A stretch of 64,000 nt of DNA from an uncultured Atopobium sp. (GTDB lineage Bacteria; Actinomycetota; Coriobacteriia; Coriobacteriales; Atopobiaceae), in contig CAMUON010000001.1 of assembly GCA_947090525.1 (NCBI GenBank), forward strand, positions 496,001-560,000, written 5' to 3'. The position numbers and the translations under genes are program-made. Each line of letters begins with the position of its first letter. Positions within the stretch are counted from its first letter, which is position 1. This document shows, piece after piece, positions 53,894-62,145 of the stretch. The notes below the pieces were generated by a model. That model did no database searches. It was not told the DNA's origin and saw only the letters and a program-made list of their open reading frames with translations.

Positions 53894-54565
53894 TTAGTAG
53901 GATTCTAGACGATATCCAATCATGCGCAAGGTGGAAATTTGTGCTTTTGAATGGATATATGCGAGTTTTTTGCGCAAAAACGACACGTACGCTTCTACAG
54001 AATTTTCCGACGCATCGCAAGCGCTGCCCCAGACATAGGTAAGGAGATCTTGCTTGGAAACCACGCGCGAGGGGGAGCTAAGGAGCATCTTAAGTACGTC
54101 GAACTCTTTGCCGGAGAGGTGCACGGAGTGCGATTTGCATGAAAGATCGTGCGTAGTGAGGTCAAGCGTAAAGTCAGCAAAGCTCATCTGGTCTATGACG
54201 ACATCGCCTTGGCGCCTGGTGAGCGCGCGCACGCGGGCGAGCAACTCAGGCGCTTCGAACGGTTTGGTCATGTAGTCATCTGCACCGGCGTCGAGTCCAT
54301 CGACTTTGTCTTGCGTTGCGGTGCGTGCGGTGAGCATGAGAAGCGGCATAGAATTTTGCTGGTGGCGAAGCTCGCGAATGAGATCGAGGCCATCCATACC
54401 AGGAAGCATACGATCGACGATCGCCGCATCAAAGAGCCTCGTGGTACAGGCTTTGAGTCCAGCCTCTCCGTCATAGACAGCTTCTGCATTGTAGTTTGCA
54501 TCGCACAAGATGCGAACGATAGCATCGGCCAGATTTTGCTCATCTTCGATCACAAGAATATTCAT
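53894..54565 (-). CDS. OmpR/PhoB-family response regulator
   Basis: 223 aa. Receiver domain with MNILVIEDEQNLADAI, phospho-Asp51 in AAIVDRMLPGMDGLDL, Thr in MLTARTATQDKV and Lys in DDYMTKPFEAPELLAR. C-terminal winged helix (HLSGKEFDVLKMLLSSPSRV ... SVEAYVSFLRKKL). Partner of the histidine kinase downstream. A sequence-specific DNA-binding activator or repressor. Confidence 0.94.
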   Translation of the reverse strand: MNILVIEDEQNLADAIVRILCDANYNAEAVYDGEAGLKACTTRLFDAAIVDRMLPGMDGLDLIRELRHQQNSMPLLMLTARTATQDKVDGLDAGADDYMTKPFEAPELLARVRALTRRQGDVVIDQMSFADFTLDLTTHDLSCKSHSVHLSGKEFDVLKMLLSSPSRVVSKQDLLTYVWGSACDASENSVEAYVSFLRKKLAYIHSKAQISTLRMIGYRLESY

Positions 54566-55064
54566 GCTGCCTCCCAGGTCCTGCGTTGCGTGCTGCGTGT
54601 CGTGTTACCTGCTGTATCGCGCGTTATGTTGCGCGCCGTATTACCTGCTGTGTTGCGTACCATGTTGCTTGAATTGACGCGCGTTTTGCCTCATCCAATG
54701 TGCGTGATAATTTGCATACAATATACAATAACAAAACTTATACGAAATTTACAGTTGCGCGTTGTTATTCGTAAAATTTAGTAAAAAACTTGTTCTACCC
54801 GCGCCCACGTACATGCTACTACTTTAGTACTAAATCATGGTCAGTGCGAGCTATCATCGAAATAAAACATTTGTTTCGCGTGTCCTCAAAATCTTCCTCA
54901 AAACGAAAGCAAACGTAAGATTTGCCCCTTTTTGCTGAGGTTCACAAAAATGACATGCTTTTTCACCATATAATGTCGTATAGTTAAATGTTGCTTACAC
55001 CAAGCACGAGGCGGCGCACACTACCTTCGTATCCACAGCGTCGCGTGTCTAAAGGAGTTCTACT
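54566..55064. other. Divergent intergenic region, response regulator/rpsP
   Basis: 499 bases. 54575-54665 is a degenerate array of TGCGTT/TACCTGCTG words. 54700-54960 is AT-rich and gene-free. TATAAT at 54969-54974 is a good -10 for rpsP, but no -35 with normal spacing stands out. AAAGGAG at 55051-55057 is the rpsP ribosome site. Confidence 0.5.
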
Positions 55065-55418
55065 TTGGCTGTAAAGATTCGTCTTGCTCGTCACGGAGCA
55101 AAAAAGCGTCCGTACTATCGTGTTGTTGTTGCCGATGGCCGTATGCCCCGCGATGGTCGCTACATCGAGCAAATTGGTTGCTACAATCCTTTGACCAATC
55201 CTAAGACTATCGAGATCGATCTCGAGAAGGCTGATGCGTGGATATCCAAGGGTGCTGTGCCTTCCACTACAGTTGGTCACCTTATCGACATTCTTAAAAG
55301 TGGCGCTCCTGCTCCTGAGAAGAAGAAAAAGCTTTCCAAGAAGGCTCAAGAGAAGGCTCTCAAGGCTAAGGAAGCCGCTGCTGAAGAAGCCGCTGCTGAT
55401 GAAGAAAGCGCAGAGTAG
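55065..55418 (+). CDS. rpsP: 30S ribosomal protein S16
   Basis: Starts with TTG (AVKIRLARHGAKKRPYYRVV follows), 7 bases after AAAGGAG. The S16 core (DGRMPRDGRYIEQIGCYNP, PTTVGHLIDILKSG-like end) covers residues 1-80. A Lys/Ala/Glu-rich tail of about 35 residues follows, as in other actinobacterial S16 proteins. First gene of the rpsP-khpA-rimM-trmD cluster, a classical ribosome maturation operon. Confidence 0.96.
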   Translation: MAVKIRLARHGAKKRPYYRVVVADGRMPRDGRYIEQIGCYNPLTNPKTIEIDLEKADAWISKGAVPSTTVGHLIDILKSGAPAPEKKKKLSKKAQEKALKAKEAAAEEAAADEESAE

Positions 55419-55423
55419 GCATC

Positions 55424-55924
55424 GTGCAAGAAGATTCTATGCTGGATATTCAACATTCCGACGAAGATTCCTATACCGAGACCGTTGTTGCTGCATCGTT
55501 TAGCGATGATGCGCCTGAAGATGTATTGGATGAGGGCGCCTCTGCTGCTGCAGAAGAAATCGCAGACGCACAAGGAGAGGCACTCGGCTGCGACGACGAA
55601 CGCGTGAGTGCGGAGACGGATGCGGACGCAGATGCTTCTGCCCGTGCGCAATCGACATTAGCGCTTCAAGACGGCGAACTTCCTTCCGACAAGGTAGCTG
55701 ACCTTGTGGAATACATCGTATGCGGTCTTGTATGCGATAAGGATGCCGTAGCGCTTGACGTTACCGATAGCAATGGGGCTGCGCTCATCGAGATTTCTTG
55801 TGCGCAAGACGACACCGGACGCATTATCGGCCGCAAGGGACGCACGATCAAGGCTATTCGCACGCTCGCGCGCGCCTTGGGTTCGCGTGTCAACACGGCT
55901 GTAGAAGTCGAGGTTTTGGGTTAG
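55424..55924 (+). CDS. khpA: KH-domain RNA-binding protein KhpA with acidic N-terminal extension
   Basis: 166 aa against the usual 75-80. The KH domain is residues about 88-166: LVEYIVCGLVCDKDAVALDV and the GxxG loop GRIIGRKGRTIKAIRTLAR. Residues 1-87 are Asp/Glu/Ala low complexity. GTG 55424 is 5 bases after the rpsP stop; ATG 55439 is an alternative with the same extension mostly retained. No clear ribosome site precedes either, consistent with translational coupling to rpsP. Confidence 0.9.
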   Translation: MQEDSMLDIQHSDEDSYTETVVAASFSDDAPEDVLDEGASAAAEEIADAQGEALGCDDERVSAETDADADASARAQSTLALQDGELPSDKVADLVEYIVCGLVCDKDAVALDVTDSNGAALIEISCAQDDTGRIIGRKGRTIKAIRTLARALGSRVNTAVEVEVLG

Positions 55925-55928
55925 TGTT

Positions 55929-56474
55929 ATGAAGCGAGTGATCCTCAAGGCATTTGCTCATATATCAAAAATTCATTCAAATAAAGGGGAAGTCGTGGCA
56001 CAATTTTTGCCCGGCTTCTCTTTTTCTTTGCCCGAAGGTAGCGAAGTGTATTGCTTGCCGCCGGAGCTCGACGAGCGTCTAACTCCCAGAAGACTGCATA
56101 TTGCGCGCATGCACGTGATGAGTGAAACGACTCTTAGACTTTCGTTTAGGGAGATTTCGCGAAGCGATTTTGCCGAGCGCTACGTGGGAAAGACGCTTGC
56201 GGTGGATGAGCGTTTGTTGCGCTCGCTTGCGCCCGCAGCAGCGCCTGCGCTTTTGATTGGAAAGCAAGTGGTGGATGATGAGTTTGGACTGCTTGGCCAT
56301 ATTTATGAGGTGCTTTCAAGCGCAGCGCAAGATACTTGGGTGGTGCGCGGAGAACAAGGAGATGTGATGATACCTGCGGTTGATGCATTTATTCATCCGT
56401 TCTCTCTAGATGATGCCACTATTCGCTGCTCCATCCCCAAAAGCTTGCTTGAAATGGCAGAGCCTCTCGACTAG
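55929..56474 (+). CDS. rimM: Ribosome maturation factor RimM
   Basis: 181 aa. N-terminal RimM barrel (KAFAHISKIHSNKGEVVA, FAERYVGKTLAVDE) and C-terminal PRC-barrel (LIGKQVVDDEFGLLGHIYEV then the GDVMIPAVDAFI). Acts in 30S assembly with the S19/head region. It starts 4 bases after khpA. The N-terminal half is divergent from typical RimM, but position and the PRC segment make the call secure. Confidence 0.88.
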   Translation: MKRVILKAFAHISKIHSNKGEVVAQFLPGFSFSLPEGSEVYCLPPELDERLTPRRLHIARMHVMSETTLRLSFREISRSDFAERYVGKTLAVDERLLRSLAPAAAPALLIGKQVVDDEFGLLGHIYEVLSSAAQDTWVVRGEQGDVMIPAVDAFIHPFSLDDATIRCSIPKSLLEMAEPLD

Positions 56475-56500
56475 CGCGCACTGCAGACGTTTCAGGCTTG

Positions 56501-56620
56501 TTTAGTTCAATTCGTTGCAATTTGTTGCAATTTGTTGCAATTCATCCTAATTAGTCTCGATCTATCTCAATCTATCCCAATCCATTTAAACCCGTCTCAA
56601 TCTATTTCAATCCGTCTCGT
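56501..56620 (+). repeat. Degenerate tandem repeat with strict 10-bp period
   Basis: Twelve consecutive 10-base units: early ones read TTTGTTGCAA, later ones TCTATYYCAA or similar, each ending in CAA or close to it. The register is held over 120 bases with no insertion. It lies between rimM and trmD inside the operon. An in-frame reading from 56532 passes through part of it but is not TrmD-like. Confidence 0.85.
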
Positions 56621-56639
56621 TATAGAAATGTTGGTGCCT

Positions 56640-57512
56640 ATGTTTGAGCTTGAAGTTCTTTCCATCTTTCCCGAGCTATTCGAGCCATATATGTCCTCAT
56701 CGATCATGGGACGCGCGCGCAGGGCAGGTATTTTTTCCTTTAAAGCCTACAATTTGCGCGACTGGACGCATGATGCGCACAAAACGGTTGATGATGCGCC
56801 GTTTGGCGGCGGACCGGGCATGTTGATGAAGCCGGAGCCGTTTTTTGAAGCAGTGCGAGATATTTGCGCTTCCAAAAACGCAGCTTCTGACGAGGCATAT
56901 ATCACCGCTTCTGCCGCGGTAGCCGCCCCCACGTCTGACGAGCTAAAACGCCCTCATCGCCCACACATTGTCATGTTTTCTCCCGCGGGGGTTCCTTTTG
57001 ATCAGGCATGCGCGTCTCGCCTTGCCAAAGAGGAACGTGTGCTCTTTCTTTGCGGGCACTACGAGGGGATTGACGAGCGCGTCTATAGCCTTAGTGATGA
57101 GGTTATATCGCTTGGGGATTATGTACTTACCGGTGCAGAACTTCCGGCGATGGTTGTGATGGATGCGGTTATCCGCCTTTTACCTGGTGCTTTGGGTGAT
57201 AGTGAAAGCAGCGTTGATGAGAGTTTTTCGCTTTCGGGGCTTTTGGAGTACGCGCAGTACACGCGTCCCAGGAGCTATCAGGGTATGGATGTGCCTGATA
57301 TTTTGTTGAGTGGAAATCACCAGGCAATCGCTAGTTGGCAGCGCGAAAATGCACTTGCGCGTACGGCTCGCCTAAGGCCTGATCTTCTCGATGCGGCAGA
57401 TATCTCTCAAGAGGAGTATGATAGAGCGCGTGCATATATTGAACATGCTCCGTTGGATGATTCCCTGGATGATCCGCTGGCAGCTCCAAGCGCTCGCAGC
57501 GCTGATCAGTAA
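56640..57512 (+). CDS. trmD: tRNA (guanine-37-N1)-methyltransferase
   Basis: About 290 aa; TrmD usually 240-260. Residues FELEVLSIFPELFEPYMSSS open the SPOUT knot domain; DDAPFGGGPGMLMKPEP, LFLCGHYEGIDERVYSL, SLGDYVLTGAELPAMVVMDA and PRSYQGMDVPDILLSGNH are all conserved. An Ala/Ser-rich insertion of about 25 residues follows FFEAVRDIC. ATG 56640 is chosen as it begins directly before the conserved region; ATG 56628 is also possible and neither has a strong ribosome site. The C-terminal Ala/Asp tail is low complexity. Confidence 0.94.
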   Translation: MFELEVLSIFPELFEPYMSSSIMGRARRAGIFSFKAYNLRDWTHDAHKTVDDAPFGGGPGMLMKPEPFFEAVRDICASKNAASDEAYITASAAVAAPTSDELKRPHRPHIVMFSPAGVPFDQACASRLAKEERVLFLCGHYEGIDERVYSLSDEVISLGDYVLTGAELPAMVVMDAVIRLLPGALGDSESSVDESFSLSGLLEYAQYTRPRSYQGMDVPDILLSGNHQAIASWQRENALARTARLRPDLLDAADISQEEYDRARAYIEHAPLDDSLDDPLAAPSARSADQ

Positions 57513-57669
57513 TTGGCGGTTGCTCGCGCGCGGTTGCTTGCTGGCAACTACTAGTTGCTAATTGCTCGCTTGTGACTAGGTCCGCGACTACTGGCTCCTG
57601 ATTACTAGTGTGCGCGCAATTACTAGCTCGCTGTCAATACCCTTCAATCAATACAGAAAGTGATACCGT

Positions 57670-58392
57670 ATGAGCAGACATCGCTACACAGATACAAATC
57701 CCGCCACTTCTGCGACGTCATCGTATGGGTCTCATTTCGCGAACGATCCCGACTCCTTTGAGCCGTATGATCAGACTGCGCGAGACGAAGCGCCTACAGA
57801 CGAGGATGACGGATCATTTTCGCTTGACGATCATGAGCCAAAGGGCTTTGTTCATACTCTCCTCGACTGGGGCGTTACTATTGTATGCTCACTTTGTATC
57901 GTCTTTTTTGTGCATGCGTTTGTTGCCGAGGCTTACATCGTGCCTTCGGGATCGATGCTCAATACGGTTCATATTCAAGATCGCCTGGTGGGCGAGAAAA
58001 TAAGCTATCGTTTTTCTGCACCCAAACAAGGTGATATTATTACCTTTAATGATCCGTGTGGAACAGGGCACACCCTGCTCAAGCGTGTGATTGCGTGCGA
58101 GGGTCAAACGGTTGATCTAAAGGATGGCAAGGTCGTTGTCGATGGGCAAGAGCTCAAGGAGCCGTATACCGAAGGCAAGCCTTCCTATCCCATCACCAAT
58201 CAGGGGGTGGGTCCGCAAGGTGTTATTCGCTATCCCTTTACCGTGCCTGCGCACCATATTTGGGTAATGGGTGATAATCGCACCAATTCGCTCGATTCAC
58301 GCTATTTTGGTGCGGTAGATACGCGCGAAGTAAGCTCGCGCGCTGCGTGGATTTTTTGGCCTTTTGATCATGCACGCAATCTTGGGCGCTAG
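57670..58392 (+). CDS. lepB: Signal peptidase I
   Basis: 240 aa. One N-terminal membrane segment (about residues 64-88), catalytic Ser95 in VPSGSMLNTV and Lys138 in HTLLKRVIACEG, then the MGDNRTNSLDSRYFG box. Residues 1-60 are a polar, Asp-rich cytoplasmic leader, longer than in most homologues. Cleaves signal peptides of exported proteins, including candidates such as the giant surface protein. It lies 157 bases after trmD; the gap is GCTCGC/CTACTAG low complexity. Confidence 0.95.
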   Translation: MSRHRYTDTNPATSATSSYGSHFANDPDSFEPYDQTARDEAPTDEDDGSFSLDDHEPKGFVHTLLDWGVTIVCSLCIVFFVHAFVAEAYIVPSGSMLNTVHIQDRLVGEKISYRFSAPKQGDIITFNDPCGTGHTLLKRVIACEGQTVDLKDGKVVVDGQELKEPYTEGKPSYPITNQGVGPQGVIRYPFTVPAHHIWVMGDNRTNSLDSRYFGAVDTREVSSRAAWIFWPFDHARNLGR

Positions 58393-58530
58393 CGGCGTGC
58401 GTGGGGTCTTGCGTGTCTCGCGATGCGCAAGCGTTGTGTGATGCACGTTGCGCGCTACAGGTACTCGGTATTCGAGCGTGTGTTTTCGGTACTTGTCTAT
58501 TAGATTTCAACATAAGCGTTAGGAGACATG

Positions 58531-59496
58531 ATGAGCGAAGGCTCTATGACCTTTCAAGATATGATTTTCGCGCTCCAGCACTACTGGGCTGATCAGGGGT
58601 GCACCGTGATGCAGCCTTACGATTCGGAAGTGGGGGCTGGTACGTTTCATACGGCGACTCTTCTTCGCGCGCTCGGCAAAAAACCCTGGGCTACCTGCTA
58701 TTGTCAGCCCTGCCGTCGTCCGAGCGATGGGCGCTATGGCGAAAATCCGAATCGTCTGCAGCACTATTATCAGTTTCAGGTGCTGATCAAGCCATCGCCC
58801 AAAAATTCTCAGGATCTCTACCTCAATTCTCTTAAAGTTATAGGGCTCGATCCGCGCGAGCATGATGTGCGCTTTGTTGAAGACGACTGGGAGTCGCCTA
58901 CTCTAGGTGCCTGGGGGCTTGGCTGGGAAGTGTGGCTAAACGGCATGGAAGTCACACAGTTTACCTATTTTCAGCAGGTAGGAGGCATAGAAGTCAATCC
59001 TGTGCCCGTGGAAATCACCTATGGTCTTGAGCGCATCGCTATGTATATTCAAGGCGTGAATTCGGTGTATGACCTTGTGTGGTCCTACTTGCCAGACGGC
59101 ACGCCTATGACCTATGGCGATGTGTTCCATGAAAATGAATTTGAGTTTTCAACATACAATTTTGAGCTCGCAAATGTCGATATGATGCGCGCTAAGTTTG
59201 AGGATTATGAGCGTGAGTGCCATAGCTGTCTTGAGCGCAAGCTGCCGCTTGTCGCGTATGATTGCGTGATGAAGTGCTCGCACGCGTTTAACCTCCTCGA
59301 CTCGCGTGGCGCAATTTCTCAGACCGAACGTGCAAACTACATCTTGCGCGTGCGCACGATCGCAAAACTTTGCTGCGAAAGCTATCTAGCGTGTATGTCT
59401 TCGTTTTCCAGCACTTCGGGGGGCGATGCTCTTTCGCAAGAGGGACACGTCGAACATGCTGCGGGCGCGCATGCAAATTCAGCGGAAGGGAACTAG
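58531..59496 (+). CDS. glyQ: Glycyl-tRNA synthetase alpha subunit
   Basis: 321 aa. Class II catalytic subunit: MTFQDMIFALQHYWADQGCT, QPYDSEVGAGTFHTATLLRA, AYVQPCRRP-like CYCQPCRRPSDGRYGENPNR and GGIEVNPVPVEITYGLERIA. Acylates tRNA-Gly as an alpha2beta2 enzyme with glyS. Two adjacent ATGs exist; 58531 gives 5 bases from AGGAG, 58528 only 2. The last 25 residues are Ser/Gly/Ala low complexity. Confidence 0.96.
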   Translation: MSEGSMTFQDMIFALQHYWADQGCTVMQPYDSEVGAGTFHTATLLRALGKKPWATCYCQPCRRPSDGRYGENPNRLQHYYQFQVLIKPSPKNSQDLYLNSLKVIGLDPREHDVRFVEDDWESPTLGAWGLGWEVWLNGMEVTQFTYFQQVGGIEVNPVPVEITYGLERIAMYIQGVNSVYDLVWSYLPDGTPMTYGDVFHENEFEFSTYNFELANVDMMRAKFEDYERECHSCLERKLPLVAYDCVMKCSHAFNLLDSRGAISQTERANYILRVRTIAKLCCESYLACMSSFSSTSGGDALSQEGHVEHAAGAHANSAEGN

Positions 59497-59506
59497 GGTG
59501 AGAGAC

Positions 59507-61597
59507 ATGGCAAAACGTTTGGAATTTGTACTTGAAATAGGTACTGAAGAAATGCCCTCGGCGCCGCTTCTCTCTGCCCAAAAAGAGCTCGCCCAGATGG
59601 CGCGCGCAGCACTTTCTGAGCAGGGCCTCAGTTTCTCCGATCTTGAGGTGCACGAGACTCCTCGTCGTTTGATTTTGCAGGTGCATGACCTCATTTCTGA
59701 AACAGAAGAGGTACACAAACTCCTCCGAGGTCCGTCTAGTCATATTGCATTTGATGAAAACGGCACTCCAACAAAAGCGGCGCTTGGTTTTGCAAAAAAA
59801 GCTAAGGTAGATCCCTCTGCTTTGGTGCGCAAGCTCGACCAGGATGGCAACGAGTATGTATTCGTGGAAATGCATACAGCCTCCATTCAAGCAAAGGCGC
59901 TTTTGCCGCAGATCTGCTATAACCTTATTAAAAATCTCCAATGGCCCAATTATCGTTCGCAGCGCTGGGGCTCTACGAGCGAAAGTTTTGTTCGCCCGAT
60001 TCGCTGGTTATGCGCGCTTTTGGATAATGAGGTCATTCCATTCAGCTATGCGGATGTTGAAAGTTCTAATCAGAGTTTTGGACATCGTGTATTGGGTGGG
60101 GGAGCCTTCGAACTTTCACATGCACGCGATATACGCGAGCGCCTGCGCGCGCACTTTGTCATGCTCGAAGATGAGCGTGCGCGTGAGATTCACGATCAAA
60201 TCAAGGCCTTTGAGGACGCTCACCCCGATCTACATGTGGACCTTCCGAAAAAAACCCTCGCCGAGGTCATCAATCTTTGTGAGTGGCCTTCTGTCTTGAT
60301 CGGTTCGTTTGCGGAATCATTCTTGAGCGTGCCGCACGAAATTATTTGTGAATCGATGCTTACCAATCAGCGCTATTTCCCCATCTACCACAAAAATGGC
60401 GAGCTCAGCACCCAGTTTGTGATTGTAAGCAATGGTGACAAGGCGTTTTCTTCCCACATCATAAGCGGCAACGAACGCGTAGTCACAGCGCGCTTGGACG
60501 ACGCTAAATTCTTCTTTGAAGAGGACCTCAAACACCCGCTCGCAGACTATGTTCCTAAGCTTGCAAGTGTTGTATTTCAAGAAAAATTGGGTACGGTCCT
60601 GGATAAGGCTAAGCGTATGCAAGCGCTCGCCCGCGCGTGCGCGGATGAAGCTGAGCTTGCAGATGACGAGGTAGAAGGCGCTTCCCGCGCAGCCCTTTTG
60701 GCAAAAGCAGACCTTGTCACGCAGGCTGTGGTGGAATTTACCTCGCAGCAAGGCGTCATGGGCGGCTATTACGCACGTGCTAGTCACGAGACAGATACCG
60801 TAGCTCAAGCGATTGCCGAGCACTATCGCCCGCGTTTTGCTGGTGATGAATTGCCTACGACTACCGTTGGCAAGATCGTGGCTCTTGCGGACAAGCTCGA
60901 TACGATTTGCGGTATGTTTGCTATCGATGAGCCTCCTACTGGCTCCAAGGATCCTTTTGCTCAGCGTAGAAGTGCTCTTGGTGTCATCAGTATGCTCAAA
61001 ACGTTGCCCAAGCTTTCTCTTATCGATCTTATTGAGCAATCCCTCAGCTCATACAAGGCGCAAGGCTTAGTATTTGATACACAATCTGTGCGCGCTGCCT
61101 TGATCGATTTCTTCCAAGCCCGTCTTATTTCTCTTGCGAAAGAGGACGGTTTTGCAATCGAAATTATTCATGCTATTGCAAAAACAGGGGTTGTTGATCC
61201 ATGCGTATTCTTTGCGCGTGTGCAGGCGCTTGCAGATGCGCAAACAGATGAGCCGGAGGTATTTCGCGATCTTGCGGCGGCATTTACCAGGGCATCTCGT
61301 CTTGCCAAGGCTCAACTTGGCTGCGATATTGATGAGGAGCTTCTTACCGATCCTGAGCGTGCACTATTGGATGCGACGCGTTTGGGTAGGAATAATGTGG
61401 AGAAAGCGTTGGCAAACGGTGAATATGAGCAGGCGCTTGTAGCGCTTGCCGGGTTAAGAGAGCCGATTGACCGATTCTTTACTGACGTATTGGTGATGGA
61501 CGAGGATACTAGTCTTAGAACGAATCGCTTGCGCTTGCTTAATCTGTTTGTGAGCGCATTTGACAAAGTTGCCAATATTGCAAGCCTTTCCAAGTAG
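59507..61597 (+). CDS. glyS: Glycyl-tRNA synthetase beta subunit
   Basis: About 696 aa. N-terminal FVLEIGTEEMPSAPL, PRRLILQVHDL, the long tRNA-binding and HD-like region (LVTQAVVEFTSQQGVMGGYY, DKLDTICGMFAI), and the C-terminal anticodon-binding part ending FFTDVLVMDED. ATG 59507 is 10 bases after the glyQ stop; GTG 59498 in frame would have a GGAAGGGA site, so the start is uncertain by three codons. Forms the heterotetramer with GlyQ. Confidence 0.95.
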   Translation: MAKRLEFVLEIGTEEMPSAPLLSAQKELAQMARAALSEQGLSFSDLEVHETPRRLILQVHDLISETEEVHKLLRGPSSHIAFDENGTPTKAALGFAKKAKVDPSALVRKLDQDGNEYVFVEMHTASIQAKALLPQICYNLIKNLQWPNYRSQRWGSTSESFVRPIRWLCALLDNEVIPFSYADVESSNQSFGHRVLGGGAFELSHARDIRERLRAHFVMLEDERAREIHDQIKAFEDAHPDLHVDLPKKTLAEVINLCEWPSVLIGSFAESFLSVPHEIICESMLTNQRYFPIYHKNGELSTQFVIVSNGDKAFSSHIISGNERVVTARLDDAKFFFEEDLKHPLADYVPKLASVVFQEKLGTVLDKAKRMQALARACADEAELADDEVEGASRAALLAKADLVTQAVVEFTSQQGVMGGYYARASHETDTVAQAIAEHYRPRFAGDELPTTTVGKIVALADKLDTICGMFAIDEPPTGSKDPFAQRRSALGVISMLKTLPKLSLIDLIEQSLSSYKAQGLVFDTQSVRAALIDFFQARLISLAKEDGFAIEIIHAIAKTGVVDPCVFFARVQALADAQTDEPEVFRDLAAAFTRASRLAKAQLGCDIDEELLTDPERALLDATRLGRNNVEKALANGEYEQALVALAGLREPIDRFFTDVLVMDEDTSLRTNRLRLLNLFVSAFDKVANIASLSK

Positions 61598-61639
61598 TGC
61601 ATGTATTGGGACGTTTGTCATCACAATTTGGAGGATCCT

Positions 61640-62044
61640 ATGCCTGAACTTATTGATAACGAAAATAAACCAACGCCTACTCCTTGCGTGTTTGTTATTT
61701 CCGACTCTCGTGGTGAGACGGCTGCTGCTGTGGTAGAAGCTGCTGCTGACCAGTTCAAAGAGGGTACGGTTGTCATCAAACAGCTCGGTTGCGTTTCGAG
61801 TGTCGATATGGTTTTGGAGTATTTGGATAAGAATATGAAGGATGGGGTGCCTGTTGCCGTCTTTCACACTATCGTCAACGAGCACCTTAGACGCGAACTG
61901 CGCCGCGAGTTTGATGATCGTGAGATTCCAGCTATCGATCTTTTGGGTCCTGCGATTTCTGTGTTGTCTACACTCTCTCACGAAGAGCCGTTGCGTGTAG
62001 CGGGACATCGTGCGCATACTGTTGTAGAGAAATTGTCCCTCTAG
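61640..62044 (+). CDS. Half-length homologue of the PPDK/PEP-synthase regulatory protein (DUF299)
   Basis: 134 aa against about 270 for the family. The N-terminal domain is clear: CVFVISDSRGETAAAVVEAA, VVIKQLGCVSSVDMVLEYLD, VAVFHTIVNEHLRRELR, AIDLLGPAISVLSTLS. The protein stops there: the C-terminal P-loop kinase/pyrophosphorylase domain, with its nucleotide-binding Gly-rich motif, is missing and no frame downstream supplies it. ATG 61640 follows GGAGG. It is 42 bases after glyS. It may be a regulator retained without catalysis, or a decaying gene; no PPDK gene is in the window. Confidence 0.78.
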   Translation: MPELIDNENKPTPTPCVFVISDSRGETAAAVVEAAADQFKEGTVVIKQLGCVSSVDMVLEYLDKNMKDGVPVAVFHTIVNEHLRRELRREFDDREIPAIDLLGPAISVLSTLSHEEPLRVAGHRAHTVVEKLSL

Positions 62045-62096
62045 CTTGTTGTTGCGCGCGTATTGCACGCGCACGCGCGTCTCATATTGAATGTAT

Positions 62097-62127
62097 AATG
62101 CGCCTAAGCGTTAAGCTTGGGCGCATT
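62097..62127. terminator. Hairpin between the convergent PPDK-regulator homologue and flavoprotein genes
   Basis: AATGCGCCTAAGC (62097-62109) against GCTTGGGCGCATT (62115-62127), one mismatch, loop of 5. No T-tract follows on either strand, so it is a weak terminator candidate; its position between two convergent stops is the main support. Confidence 0.45.
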
Positions 62128-62145
62128 CTCAAGCGTGCGTGACTT

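Noticed and set aside
60317..61039. Minus-strand frame within glyS
   Set aside because: Antisense to a well-conserved plus-strand gene; composition is that of a shadow frame.
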